Notes: a model not told the origin generated them from the letters alone. A DNA stretch of 21,462 nt from Candidatus Tepidiaquacellales bacterium UBA6667 (GCA_002455255.1 DKKL01000045.1:1-21462); one strand, 5' to 3'. Shown: positions 1 through 7,237, counted from the stretch's first letter. Program-made: numbers and translations.

Positions 1-58
1 TTGGTAGAGTCACAGCCTTCCAAGCTGTTGGTTGCGGGTTCGAGTCCCGTCTCCCGCT
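1..58 (+). tRNA. tRNA-Gly (anticodon TCC), 5' end cut by window
   Basis: This is the 3' three-quarters of a tRNA that reads GGA glycine codons. The anticodon arm is ACAGC-CTTCCAA-GCTGT (12-28), with five Watson-Crick pairs and anticodon TCC. The T arm is GCGGG-TTCGAGT-CCCGT (34-50). The 3' acceptor strand CTCCCGC (51-57) is followed by discriminator T at 58. The 5' acceptor strand and part of the D arm lie outside the window. CCA is not encoded, since the next bases are CTG, so it must be added by the CCA-adding enzyme. tRNA-Trp follows 11 nt later, so the two are probably cotranscribed. Confidence 0.95.
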
Positions 59-69
59 CTGAGTAATTT

Positions 70-142
70 ACGGGTGTAGCTCAATTGGTAGAGTAGCGGT
101 CTCCAAAACCGTTGGTTGGGGGTTCGAGTCCCTCCACCCGTG
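70..142 (+). tRNA. tRNA-Trp (anticodon CCA)
   Basis: This is a complete 73-nt tRNA for tryptophan. The acceptor stem ACGGGTG (70-76) pairs fully with CACCCGT (135-141), and the discriminator is G142. The anticodon arm is GCGGT-CTCCAAA-ACCGT, giving anticodon CCA. The T arm is GGGGG-TTCGAGT-CCCTC with one G-T pair. CCA is not encoded at the 3' end. It sits 33 nt upstream of secE. The tRNA-Trp/secE/nusG linkage is widespread in bacteria and supports the call. Only 11 nt separate it from tRNA-Gly, so no tuf gene lies between them. Confidence 0.97.
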
Positions 143-175
143 CTTTTCACCTGTATTATTAAAGTTTACTGATTA

Positions 176-358
176 ATGAAAGATAAAATTATTAACTATT
201 TTCAGGATGTGTTCAAGGAAATGAACAAAGTTTCATGGCCTAAAAAAGAAGAACTTATTGATTCAACTAAAGTAGTAGTTATCACGATGCTGCTGTTTTC
301 GGTTTTTGTTTATCTCGTTGATAAAGGAATAAGCGAAATTTTAAAAGTGATATTTTAA
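176..358 (+). CDS. secE: preprotein translocase subunit SecE
   Basis: SecE is the small essential clamp subunit of the SecYEG protein-conducting channel in the inner membrane. The 60-residue product is the short single-span form found in most bacteria outside the Enterobacteria. It has an amphipathic N-terminal helix with the conserved patch EMNKVSWPKKEEL (about residues 15-27). One membrane segment follows, about residues 31-50 (KVVVITMLLFSVFVYLV). The gene lies between tRNA-Trp and nusG, the classic position. Its stop is 3 nt before the nusG start, so the two are translationally close. No Shine-Dalgarno sequence is visible before the ATG, as for most genes here. Confidence 0.96.
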   Translation: MKDKIINYFQDVFKEMNKVSWPKKEELIDSTKVVVITMLLFSVFVYLVDKGISEILKVIF

Positions 359-361
359 TTT

Positions 362-1012
362 ATGACGAATGAAGAAAATTTGGTCAACTCTGAAATTGAA
401 GAAGTAAATTCAGAAGAAAACAATTCTGAAAAAACTCCTGTGGCTGAAACCGAAGATAACGGAAATTTTAAGTGGTATGCAGTTAGAATTATATCCGGAC
501 ACGAAAAGAAAGTTAAAGCATATTTAGATTCTGAAATTAAATATGAAAATATGCTTGAAAAAATTAAAAATGTAATAATTCCTGAAGAAAAAGTTTTTGA
601 AGTAAAAGGTGGAAAGAAAAAAGTTAAACTGAAAAATTTTCTTCCCGGATATATACTTGTTGAAGCTGAATTAGATGAAAAAGTTAGGAAATTTATTGCA
701 CAAACACCATCTATTATAAATCTTGTTGGTACTAAAAATGTTAAAGGTCAGTTAATTGATGCAACTCCTCTTAAAAAAGAAGAGGTTGATAGAATTAAAT
801 CTATTCTTGACAGTGAATCCCGTTCTGAAAAAATAGATATACAGTTGAAAGTTGGCGATCCGGTAAAAGTTACAAGCGGACCTTTCAATAATTTTAACGG
901 AAATGTTCTCGAGGTTAACCTTGAGAAAATGAAGCTCAAAGTTATGGTAAGTATTTTCGGAAGAAAAACTCCTATTGAGCTTGATTTTACAGAAATTGAA
1001 AAAGAAAAATAG
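362..1012 (+). CDS. nusG: transcription termination/antitermination factor NusG
   Basis: NusG binds the RNA polymerase clamp, promotes processive elongation and links polymerase to Rho or to ribosomal protein S10. The NGN domain begins at WYAVRIISGHEKKV (about residue 38) and runs to about residue 145. The C-terminal KOW domain (about 160-212) contains VGDPVKVTSGPFNNFNGNV. At 216 residues it is longer than the usual 175-185. The excess is an acidic, Glu/Asn-rich, low-complexity N-terminal tail of about 37 residues that looks disordered. There is no convincing internal start at the NGN boundary, so the tail appears genuine. The gene follows secE by 3 nt and precedes rplK by 11 nt, the standard order. 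No Shine-Dalgarno sequence is seen. Confidence 0.96.
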   Translation: MTNEENLVNSEIEEVNSEENNSEKTPVAETEDNGNFKWYAVRIISGHEKKVKAYLDSEIKYENMLEKIKNVIIPEEKVFEVKGGKKKVKLKNFLPGYILVEAELDEKVRKFIAQTPSIINLVGTKNVKGQLIDATPLKKEEVDRIKSILDSESRSEKIDIQLKVGDPVKVTSGPFNNFNGNVLEVNLEKMKLKVMVSIFGRKTPIELDFTEIEKEK

Positions 1013-1023
1013 TATAATATAAA

Positions 1024-1449
1024 ATGGCAAAAAAGATAACTGGTTATATTAAGTTGCAAATTCCGGCTGCGGCTGCCACTATGGCTCCTCCTGTAGGACC
1101 TGCTTTAGGGCAAAGAGGCGTTAACGGTATGGAATTTTGTAAACAATTTAATGCTCGAACTCAGGATAAAAAAGGATTGATAATTCCGGTTGTGATTACA
1201 GTCTATTCTGATAAATCATTCACTTTTATTACAAAAACTCCTCCGGCAGCAATTTTACTTCTAAAAGCAGCAGGTATTGAAAAAGGTTCCGGAGTTCCTA
1301 ATAAATCAAAAGTTGCTAAAGTTACAAAAAAACAAGTAGAAGAAATTGCAACTACTAAATTACCTGATTTAAATGCAAACGACATTAATGCAGCTATGAG
1401 TATGATTGCCGGAACTGCAAGAAGTATTGGAATAACAGTAGAAAATTAA
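1024..1449 (+). CDS. rplK: large subunit ribosomal protein L11
   Basis: L11 forms the base of the GTPase-associated stalk on the 50S subunit, binding 23S rRNA helices 43/44 next to L10/L12. The 141-residue length matches the family. The N-terminal domain starts with the typical lysine-rich segment (KKITGYIKLQIPAAAATMAPPVGPALGQ), here MAKKITGYIKLQ followed by APPVGPALGQRGVNGMEFCK. The C-terminal rRNA-binding domain ends with GTARSIGITVEN, matching the family signature around the conserved GTARSMGI. It lies between nusG and rplA, as in most bacteria. L1, the next gene product, classically represses this pair by binding the mRNA. I could not identify an L1 operator in the 11-nt gap before it. 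Confidence 0.97.
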   Translation: MAKKITGYIKLQIPAAAATMAPPVGPALGQRGVNGMEFCKQFNARTQDKKGLIIPVVITVYSDKSFTFITKTPPAAILLLKAAGIEKGSGVPNKSKVAKVTKKQVEEIATTKLPDLNANDINAAMSMIAGTARSIGITVEN

Positions 1450-1464
1450 AAGTTTTAAAAAGAA

Positions 1465-2169
1465 ATGAAACTCACTAAAAAACAAAAGACTAACGAAAAA
1501 AATATTGACGCAGGAAAAGAATATACTTTGACTGAAGCAATAACCGTTCTCAAAAAAGCAGAAAAATCAAAATTTGATGAATCTGTTGATATTGCAGTAA
1601 ATTTAGGCGTAGATCCTAAACATGCTGATCAGGTTGTAAGAGGTACTGTTTCACTACCAAACGGAACCGGTAAAACAGTAAGAGTTCTTGTAATTGCAAA
1701 ACCTGAAAAACAGCAGGAAGCAAAAGATGCAGGTGCTGATCATGTTGGATTTGAAGATTACCTGAAGAAAATTTCTGAAGGTTGGACTGATATTGATGTG
1801 ATAATTGCTGCTCCTGATACTATGGCTGAACTCGGAAAATTAGGAAAAGTATTAGGACCAAGGGGCTTAATGCCAAATCCAAAAAGCGGAACTGTTACTC
1901 CTAATATAGGTCAAGCGGTAAAAGAAGTAAAAGCAGGTAAAATTGATTTCAGGGTTGATAAAACAGGAATTGTTCATTCTGCAATTGGTAAAGTTTCATT
2001 TGACGAAAGCAAATTAAAAGAAAATATTTCAGCGTTTTTAAATACTATTATAAAGTTAAAACCGGCAGCCGCAAAAGGTATTTATATCAAAGCGGTAACT
2101 ATTTCAAGTACTATGGGTCCGGGAATAAAAATTGACAGGAATTTACCTGATTTAAAATCAGCTGCTTAA
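1465..2169 (+). CDS. rplA: large subunit ribosomal protein L1
   Basis: L1 is the mobile L1-stalk protein of the 50S subunit. It helps release deacylated tRNA from the E site, and in many bacteria it represses its own operon. The 234-residue length is typical. The family signature is clear, with KLGKVLGPRGLMPNPKSGTV in the middle of the protein and IDFRVDKTGIVHSAIGKVSF after it. A C-terminal NTIIKLKPAAAKGIYIKAV segment and a Ser/Thr-Met-Gly-Pro-Gly turn complete domain I. It begins 15 nt after rplK. The 97-nt gap after it is the longest between the ribosomal-protein genes and holds the likely L10 leader. Confidence 0.97.
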   Translation: MKLTKKQKTNEKNIDAGKEYTLTEAITVLKKAEKSKFDESVDIAVNLGVDPKHADQVVRGTVSLPNGTGKTVRVLVIAKPEKQQEAKDAGADHVGFEDYLKKISEGWTDIDVIIAAPDTMAELGKLGKVLGPRGLMPNPKSGTVTPNIGQAVKEVKAGKIDFRVDKTGIVHSAIGKVSFDESKLKENISAFLNTIIKLKPAAAKGIYIKAVTISSTMGPGIKIDRNLPDLKSAA

Positions 2170-2266
2170 AAAGTTTACGCACTCAAGTAAAATATGAAAG
2201 GTTTAAGAGAGCCTTTCATTAGCTTCTATTTCTCTTATTTTGATTAACAGCTAAACCTTAGCTAAA
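2170..2266 (+). promoter_or_regulatory. probable rplJ-rplL (L10) mRNA leader, structured
   Basis: This gap contains more inverted repeats than any other in the window. ATGAAAGG (2194-2201) pairs perfectly with CCTTTCAT (2212-2219) around a 10-nt loop. Within that loop, TAAGAGA (2204-2210) is fully complementary to TCTCTTA (2231-2237), which would make a pseudoknot. AAGGTTTA (2198-2205) is also complementary to TAAACCTT (2252-2259), competing with the first hairpin. AGCTAA (2249-2254) can pair with TTAGCT either upstream (2219-2224) or downstream (2258-2263). The downstream pairing makes a hairpin ending 3 nt before the rplJ ATG. By family knowledge, L10 or the L10(L12)4 complex represses its own mRNA through a leader at this position. 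The exact fold here is my inference. Confidence 0.6.
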
Positions 2267-2800
2267 ATGGATAAAATTAATAAACAAAAGATAACCGAAG
2301 AAATAACCGGGATGATTGAAAATTCCGATGCACTGTATTTTACTGATTTTTCAGGAATGTCTGTTTCAGATGTTAATGATTTAAGAACAGAATTCTATAA
2401 ATCAAATATAAACTACAAAGTAGTAAAAAATACACTCGCATTGAGAGCAATAAAAAATTCCGAAAAGTTTTCAGATGCGTCTGAAAAACTATCGGGTTAT
2501 CTAAAAGGACCGACGAGTATAGTATTTGCTCAGGATGATGTTGTAGCTCCGGCTAAAATTCTCAAGAAATTTTTTGATAAAGGAGAAAAACCAAAATTAA
2601 AAGTTGCATATGTTGAGTCAACAGTTTATGATTCAAATAAATTAAATGAACTTGCAGCTTTACCTTCCAAAACTGAAATAATTGCTGGAATTTTGGGTAG
2701 CCTTAACTCACCAATATCCGGTATTGTCGGTTCTATAAATGCATTAATGCGTGATCTTTCAAGTGTAATTGAAGAAGTTGCCAAAAAGAAAGCAGCGTAA
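2267..2800 (+). CDS. rplJ: large subunit ribosomal protein L10
   Basis: L10 anchors the L7/L12 dimers to the ribosome and forms the stalk base with L11. In many bacteria, bound to L12, it represses its own mRNA. The 177-residue length is normal. The N-terminal rRNA-binding domain contains the conserved pattern SDALYFTDFSGMSVSDVNDL followed by YKVVKNTLALRAI (about residues 50-62). The C-terminal helix after about residue 150 (INALMRDLSSVIEEVAKKK) is the L12-dimer docking helix. The start ATG follows a short hairpin, and no Shine-Dalgarno sequence is visible. rplL follows 33 nt downstream. Confidence 0.96.
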   Translation: MDKINKQKITEEITGMIENSDALYFTDFSGMSVSDVNDLRTEFYKSNINYKVVKNTLALRAIKNSEKFSDASEKLSGYLKGPTSIVFAQDDVVAPAKILKKFFDKGEKPKLKVAYVESTVYDSNKLNELAALPSKTEIIAGILGSLNSPISGIVGSINALMRDLSSVIEEVAKKKAA

Positions 2801-2833
2801 ACAAATTTTAAAAAAAATTAAACAATAAATAAT

Positions 2834-3211
2834 ATGTCAGTAGAAGAATTAGTAGAATCAATTTCTAATTTAACATTAACTCAGGCAGCTGAACTTAAAA
2901 AAGCACTTGAGGATAAATTTGGTGTAACTGCAGCAGCTCCTGTTATGATGGGTGGAATGATGCCTGCAGGTGGTGATGCCGGTGCGAAACAAGAAGAACA
3001 AACTGAATTTACTGTTATGCTTGTAGATGCAGGTGCTCAAAAAATCAATGTTATTAAAGCAGTCAAAAATGCAACAGGTTTAGGATTAACTGAATCAAAA
3101 GCATTAGTTGAAGGTGCTCCAAAAGCAGTTAAAGAAAACATTTCAAAAGAGGAAGCTGAAAAATTAAAAGCTGAAATTGAAGCCGCAGGTGGTAAAGTAG
3201 AATTAAAATAA
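2834..3211 (+). CDS. rplL: large subunit ribosomal protein L7/L12
   Basis: L7/L12 is the multi-copy stalk protein that recruits and stimulates translational GTPases. The 125-residue product has the expected three parts. The N-terminal dimerisation domain (about 1-33) is VEELVESISNLTLTQAAELKKALE. The flexible Ala/Gly/Met-rich hinge (about 34-58) contains MMGGMMPAGGDAGA. The C-terminal factor-binding domain includes EFTVMLVDAGAQKINVIKAV and GLGLTESKALVEGAPKAV. It must be made in excess over L10 (four or more copies per ribosome). A 116-nt gap with a strong hairpin then separates it from rpoB, a natural place to lower downstream expression. No Shine-Dalgarno sequence is evident, and the upstream bases are A-rich. 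Confidence 0.97.
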   Translation: MSVEELVESISNLTLTQAAELKKALEDKFGVTAAAPVMMGGMMPAGGDAGAKQEEQTEFTVMLVDAGAQKINVIKAVKNATGLGLTESKALVEGAPKAVKENISKEEAEKLKAEIEAAGGKVELK

Positions 3212-3267
3212 TTTCAGTTTTAAAATTAAAATCTTTCTCAAATCAAAATTTGTATAATTCATTAAAT

Positions 3268-3308
3268 AACGAAATCCCGGTTGAACTATCTCCCCGGGAT
3301 TATTCGTT
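3268..3308 (+). promoter_or_regulatory. rplL-rpoB intergenic hairpin (attenuator or RNase-processing candidate)
   Basis: AACGAA plus ATCCCGG (3268-3280) pairs with CCGGGAT and TTCGTT (3294-3300 and 3303-3308), giving 13 base pairs with a 2-nt bulge (TA) and a 13-nt loop. It is GC-rich for this genome and therefore stable. No U-run follows, so it is not a full intrinsic terminator. The position matches the E. coli rplL-rpoB gap, which holds a partial attenuator and an RNase III site. A similar role here is inferred. Confidence 0.7.
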
Positions 3309-3314
3309 GTTTAT

Positions 3315-3320
3315 GGAGGA
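3315..3320 (+). promoter_or_regulatory. Shine-Dalgarno sequence of rpoB
   Basis: GGAGGA lies 7 nt before the rpoB ATG at 3328 and is complementary to the anti-SD CCUCC. It fixes the rpoB start. It stands out because the genes upstream and nearly all those downstream show no such motif. It begins 6 nt after the intergenic hairpin. Confidence 0.85.
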
Positions 3321-3327
3321 ATATTAA

Positions 3328-6300
3328 ATGCAGGAAAAAGTAGCAGAATTAGGTCTTAAACCTTTAAATTCTAAAAACAAAAGATTAACTTTTTCAAAAT
3401 CCCGATATTTAACAATCCCACCGGATTTATTAAATGTTCAGGTCCAATCTTACAGAGATTTTCTTCAGGAAAATATACCAATTGGCAAAAGAAAATCACA
3501 GGGCTTACAAAAAGTTTTTGAAGACAATTTTCCGATAACCGATTCAAGGGATACTGCCTTGCTCGAGTTTATCGAATATTATATTGAAAAACCACCTTAT
3601 ACTATTATAGAATGTCAGGAACAGGGATTAACTTATTCAGTTCCTGTAAAAGTAAAACTCAGACTTTCAACAAAACCAAACGCAGCCGCAAAAGATTATA
3701 ACTATACTTTTGAACAGGATGTATATCTTGGTAATTTACCTTATATGACTACAAGAGGTAGCTTTATCATTAATGGTGCTGAAAGAGTTATTGTGAGTCA
3801 GCTTCACAGATCTCCTGGTGTTGTTTTCAGTGAATCAAAACATGCAAACGGTACTATGCTTTTCTCAGCCAGAGTTATTCCTTATAAAGGTTCTTGGGTT
3901 GAGTTCACTACAGATATAAATGATTTGCTTTATGCATATGTTGACCGTAAAAAGAAATTTTATTTTTCAACTCTTCTAAGAGCTCTCGGGTTTAATGAAA
4001 AAGTTGAAATGCTTAATCTCTTCAAACTTGTTGAAGAAGCAGAAATAAATAATTCAAATTATTTAGATTATGTTGGCAGAGTTACTGTCGAAAATATAGT
4101 TGATAAAAATACAGGCGAAGATTCCGGAATTCAGGAAAATACTGTTTTAGATGAAGAGAAATTGCTTACACTCGTCGGTTTAAAAATCAACAAAGTTAAA
4201 TTATTTAAAGCAAATGCTACCGATGGTGAAAGAGTGATATTAAATACTATCATGGCAGAAGATGATGAAAGTGATGAATATTTGGAAAAGCCGATGCTTG
4301 AGGTGCTTGAATCTCAAAGAGGAAGAAGAAGCCAGAATATTACTGATACCGAAGGTGAAAGTGCAAAATCTTATATTGAAAAATTATTCTTCAATCCTAA
4401 AAAATATGATTTAGGAAGTGTTGGAAGATATAAAATAAATTATAAACTTGGTCTTAAAATAGACCCTGAAACAACTATCCTTACTCTTGAGGATATTGTT
4501 GAAATTATTTCATACATAAAAGATCTCGTTGACGGGAAAAAAGAAGTTGATGATATTGACCATCTCGGAAACAGAAGAGTGAGAACTGTTAATGAACAGT
4601 TATCTTCACAATTTGGATTAGGTTTGTCCAGAATGGTTAGAACTATCAGAGAAAAAATGAGTATTCATGATGAAGAAAATCTTACTCCTTCAAGAATTAT
4701 AAGTGCAAGACCAATCACATCTGCCTTGTCCTCATTCTTCGGAACATCTCAGCTTTCACAGTTTATGGATCAAACAAATCCATTATCTGAGATGACTCAC
4801 AAAAGAAGAATCAGTGCTTTGGGACCCGGTGGTCTTTCAAGAGAAAGAGCAGGTTTTGAAGTTCGTGACGTTCATTATACACACTACGGAAGACTTTGCC
4901 CTATTGAAACTCCGGAAGGTCCGAATATCGGTCTTATTTCTTCTTTATGTATCCATTCACGTGTTAATGAACTCGGATTTATTGAAACTCCTTACAGAAA
5001 AGTTGTAAATGGAAAAGTTACCGATACTATAGAATATTTATCTGCAGAAAAAGAAGATTTTTATAAAATTGCTCAGGCAAATGAACCAGTTGATGAAAAA
5101 GGTGTTTTCGGAAATGAAAAAGTAAAAGCAAGATTTAAAGGTGACTTCCCGGTTTTATTTCCTGAAGAAGTTGATTATATGGATATTGCAACAAATCAGA
5201 TTGTAAGTGCGGCGGCAGCGTTGATTCCATTCTTGGAACATGACGATGCTAACAGAGCTCTGATGGGTAGTAATATGCAACGCCAGGCAGTACCGTTACT
5301 TCGACCTGAAGCTCCTTTTGTAGGAACAGGATTTGAAGAGGTAGTTGCCAGAGATTCAAGATCTATGATAGCAGCAGAAGCTGATGGAATTGTAGAATAT
5401 GTATCCGGTGAAAAAATTATTGTAAAATATAATGTTAAAGAAGATTCTGATGAATCACTTTTAACTTTTGATGACAAGCAAACAGTTGAATATAATTTAA
5501 CAAAGTTTTTAAGAACTAATCAGGATACATCTGTAAATCAAAAACCTGTTGTTATTGAAGGTCAGCGAGTTAAAAAAGGTGATATTCTGGCAGATGGTTC
5601 TTCAACTGAAAAAGGTGAGTTAGCACTTGGCAGAAACATACTTGTTGCGTTTATGCCATGGAGAGGTTATAACTATGAGGATGCTATTGTAATGAGTGAA
5701 AAGATCGTTTCTGACGATGTATTCACTTCTATCCATATTGAAGAATATTCGCTTGAAGTTAGAGATACCAAAAGAGGTGAAGAAGAATTAACGAAAGAAA
5801 TTCCAAATGTCAGTGATGATGCTACAAAAGACCTTGATGAAAATGGAATTGTCAGAATTGGTGCTGAAGTAAGAGAAGGTGATATATTGATTGGAAAAGT
5901 AACTCCAAAAGGAGAAACAGAACCAACACCTGAAGAAAAACTTTTAAGAGCAATCTTTGGTGATAAAGCAGGTGATGTAAAAGATGCTTCGTTGAAAGCA
6001 CCTCCGGGATTAAAAGGAATAGTTATTAATAAAAAACTATTTTCAAGAAAAACCAGAGATACAGATCAGAAAAAAGAAGAAAAGAGAAGAGTTGAAAAGT
6101 ATGATTCAGAAAGAAGAAAAGAAGTAAAAGAAATTACTCTGAAATTTGCTGAAAAACTTGATTTATTGCTTGATGGTAAAGACTGTACAGGATTAAAAGA
6201 TAAAAAAGGCAACATAGTTATAAAAAACGGAACAACTTTCAAAAAAGACACTTTTGTAAATCTGATTGAAAATAACGGTTATAACTTCGGCGATTTGAAT

Positions 6301-7173
6301 TTTGAAAATGAATTTACTTCAAATAAAAGAGCTGCTGGTTTAATCCCTGAAATGTTTAGAAATTATAACTACAAAGTCAGCGAAGTTGAAGAAAAATATA
6401 AAAGATTAAAAGTTAAATTAACACTTGGTGATGAATTACCAACAGGTGTTGTTAAACTTGCAAAAGTTTATATTGCTAAAAAAAGAAAATTATCAGTGGG
6501 TGATAAAATGGCTGGAAGACACGGAAACAAAGGTGTTGTTGCAAAAATTGTTCCTGTTGAAGATATGCCTTTTATGCCTGATGGTTCTCCTGTTGATATA
6601 GTTCTAAATCCGCTTGGTGTACCTTCCCGTATGAATTTGGGTCAGTTATATGAAACAGCACTCGGATGGGTTGCTAAGAAGCTCGGAATTAAATTTGCTA
6701 CACCTATCTTTGATGGAGCAAGCGTAGAAGAGATTCAGGAAATACTCGGAAATATGGGATTACCTGATAACTCAAGAACTGATTTATTCGATGGAAGAAC
6801 CGGTGAAAAATTTGATCAACAAGTTACAGTCGGATATATCTATATGTTAAAATTATCTCACCTTGTTGATGACAAAATTCACGCAAGATCAATAGGACCA
6901 TACTCACTCATAACTCAGCAACCTCTCGGTGGTAAAGCACAGTTTGGTGGTCAGAGGTTTGGAGAGATGGAATGCTGGGCACTTCAGGGTTATGGAGCTT
7001 CCCACATATTACAGGAAATGTTAACAGTTAAAAGTGATGATGTTCAGGGCAGAAGCAAAGTGTATGAATCAATTATTAAAGGTGATAATCTGCCGGAACC
7101 TGGTGTTCCGGAATCTTTCAACGTATTATTGAAAGAGTTACAAGGATTATGTTTAAATATTGAATTAGAATAA
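3328..7173 (+). CDS. rpoB: DNA-directed RNA polymerase subunit beta
   Basis: RpoB is the beta subunit, forming one pincer and part of the active centre of RNA polymerase. At 1281 residues it is within the FCB-group range, slightly shorter than E. coli (1342). The rifampicin region, SQLSQFMDQTNPLSEMTHKR from residue 474, keeps the drug-contact residues corresponding to E. coli D516, H526 and S531 (here D481, H491, S496). No classical resistance change is visible. The conserved GDKMAGRHGNKG supplies the active-site lysines K1060 and K1068. The C-terminal MECWALQGYGASHILQEMLTVKSDDVQGR is intact. Residues about 908-1030 are a charged, Lys/Glu-rich segment at the variable site that E. coli workers call dispensable region 2. 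The start is fixed by GGAGGA, and rpoC follows after a 64-nt gap. Confidence 0.98.
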   Translation: MQEKVAELGLKPLNSKNKRLTFSKSRYLTIPPDLLNVQVQSYRDFLQENIPIGKRKSQGLQKVFEDNFPITDSRDTALLEFIEYYIEKPPYTIIECQEQGLTYSVPVKVKLRLSTKPNAAAKDYNYTFEQDVYLGNLPYMTTRGSFIINGAERVIVSQLHRSPGVVFSESKHANGTMLFSARVIPYKGSWVEFTTDINDLLYAYVDRKKKFYFSTLLRALGFNEKVEMLNLFKLVEEAEINNSNYLDYVGRVTVENIVDKNTGEDSGIQENTVLDEEKLLTLVGLKINKVKLFKANATDGERVILNTIMAEDDESDEYLEKPMLEVLESQRGRRSQNITDTEGESAKSYIEKLFFNPKKYDLGSVGRYKINYKLGLKIDPETTILTLEDIVEIISYIKDLVDGKKEVDDIDHLGNRRVRTVNEQLSSQFGLGLSRMVRTIREKMSIHDEENLTPSRIISARPITSALSSFFGTSQLSQFMDQTNPLSEMTHKRRISALGPGGLSRERAGFEVRDVHYTHYGRLCPIETPEGPNIGLISSLCIHSRVNELGFIETPYRKVVNGKVTDTIEYLSAEKEDFYKIAQANEPVDEKGVFGNEKVKARFKGDFPVLFPEEVDYMDIATNQIVSAAAALIPFLEHDDANRALMGSNMQRQAVPLLRPEAPFVGTGFEEVVARDSRSMIAAEADGIVEYVSGEKIIVKYNVKEDSDESLLTFDDKQTVEYNLTKFLRTNQDTSVNQKPVVIEGQRVKKGDILADGSSTEKGELALGRNILVAFMPWRGYNYEDAIVMSEKIVSDDVFTSIHIEEYSLEVRDTKRGEEELTKEIPNVSDDATKDLDENGIVRIGAEVREGDILIGKVTPKGETEPTPEEKLLRAIFGDKAGDVKDASLKAPPGLKGIVINKKLFSRKTRDTDQKKEEKRRVEKYDSERRKEVKEITLKFAEKLDLLLDGKDCTGLKDKKGNIVIKNGTTFKKDTFVNLIENNGYNFGDLNFENEFTSNKRAAGLIPEMFRNYNYKVSEVEEKYKRLKVKLTLGDELPTGVVKLAKVYIAKKRKLSVGDKMAGRHGNKGVVAKIVPVEDMPFMPDGSPVDIVLNPLGVPSRMNLGQLYETALGWVAKKLGIKFATPIFDGASVEEIQEILGNMGLPDNSRTDLFDGRTGEKFDQQVTVGYIYMLKLSHLVDDKIHARSIGPYSLITQQPLGGKAQFGGQRFGEMECWALQGYGASHILQEMLTVKSDDVQGRSKVYESIIKGDNLPEPGVPESFNVLLKELQGLCLNIELE

Positions 7174-7184
7174 TTTAGTTACAG

Positions 7185-7210
7185 ACAATCCCTAAATTTT
7201 CAGGGATTGT
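7185..7210 (+). promoter_or_regulatory. rpoB-rpoC intergenic hairpin
   Basis: ACAATCCCT (7185-7193) pairs perfectly with AGGGATTGT (7202-7210) around the 8-nt loop AAATTTTC, and an outer G-U pair can extend it. There is no following U-run, so it is unlikely to terminate efficiently. It is the only structure in the 64-nt gap. It shares the stem core AATCCC/GGGATT with the hairpin before rpoB. Roles such as mRNA processing, stability or local translational control are inferred. Confidence 0.65.
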
Positions 7211-7224
7211 TAACTATTTAAAAA

Positions 7225-7229
7225 AGAGG
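7225..7229 (+). promoter_or_regulatory. Shine-Dalgarno sequence of rpoC
   Basis: AGAGG (in AAAAAGAGGT) lies 8 nt before the rpoC ATG at 7238 and supports that start. With rpoB's GGAGGA it is one of only two recognisable SD motifs in the window. Confidence 0.7.
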
Positions 7230-7237
7230 TTTAAAAA

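Noticed and set aside
748..1059. Reverse-strand open frame over the nusG 3' end
   Set aside because: It lies antisense to a conserved gene, and its translation is low-complexity Phe/Ser/Ile-rich with no recognisable domain. The same holds for the other reverse-strand frames over rpoB, rpoC, rsmH, ftsI and murF.
3253..3258. TATAAT as a possible -10 for an rpoB promoter
   Set aside because: No -35 is present at 16-18 nt (AATCTT at best), the TAnnTTTG pattern is absent, and such hexamers are common in AT-rich gaps.
4741..4830. Possible rifampicin-resistance substitution (Thr483 in MDQTNP where E. coli has Asn)
   Set aside because: Thr at this place is common in wild-type bacteria, and the main drug-contact residues are unchanged.
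4814..5008. Plus-strand 64-codon frame inside rpoB
   Set aside because: It is an out-of-frame reading of the conserved region just after the rifampicin segment, and the product matches nothing.
5990..6420. Lys/Glu-rich variable segment of RpoB as an inserted foreign domain
   Set aside because: It lies at a known variable site of bacterial beta subunits, with base composition like the rest of the gene, and is probably the ordinary lineage form.
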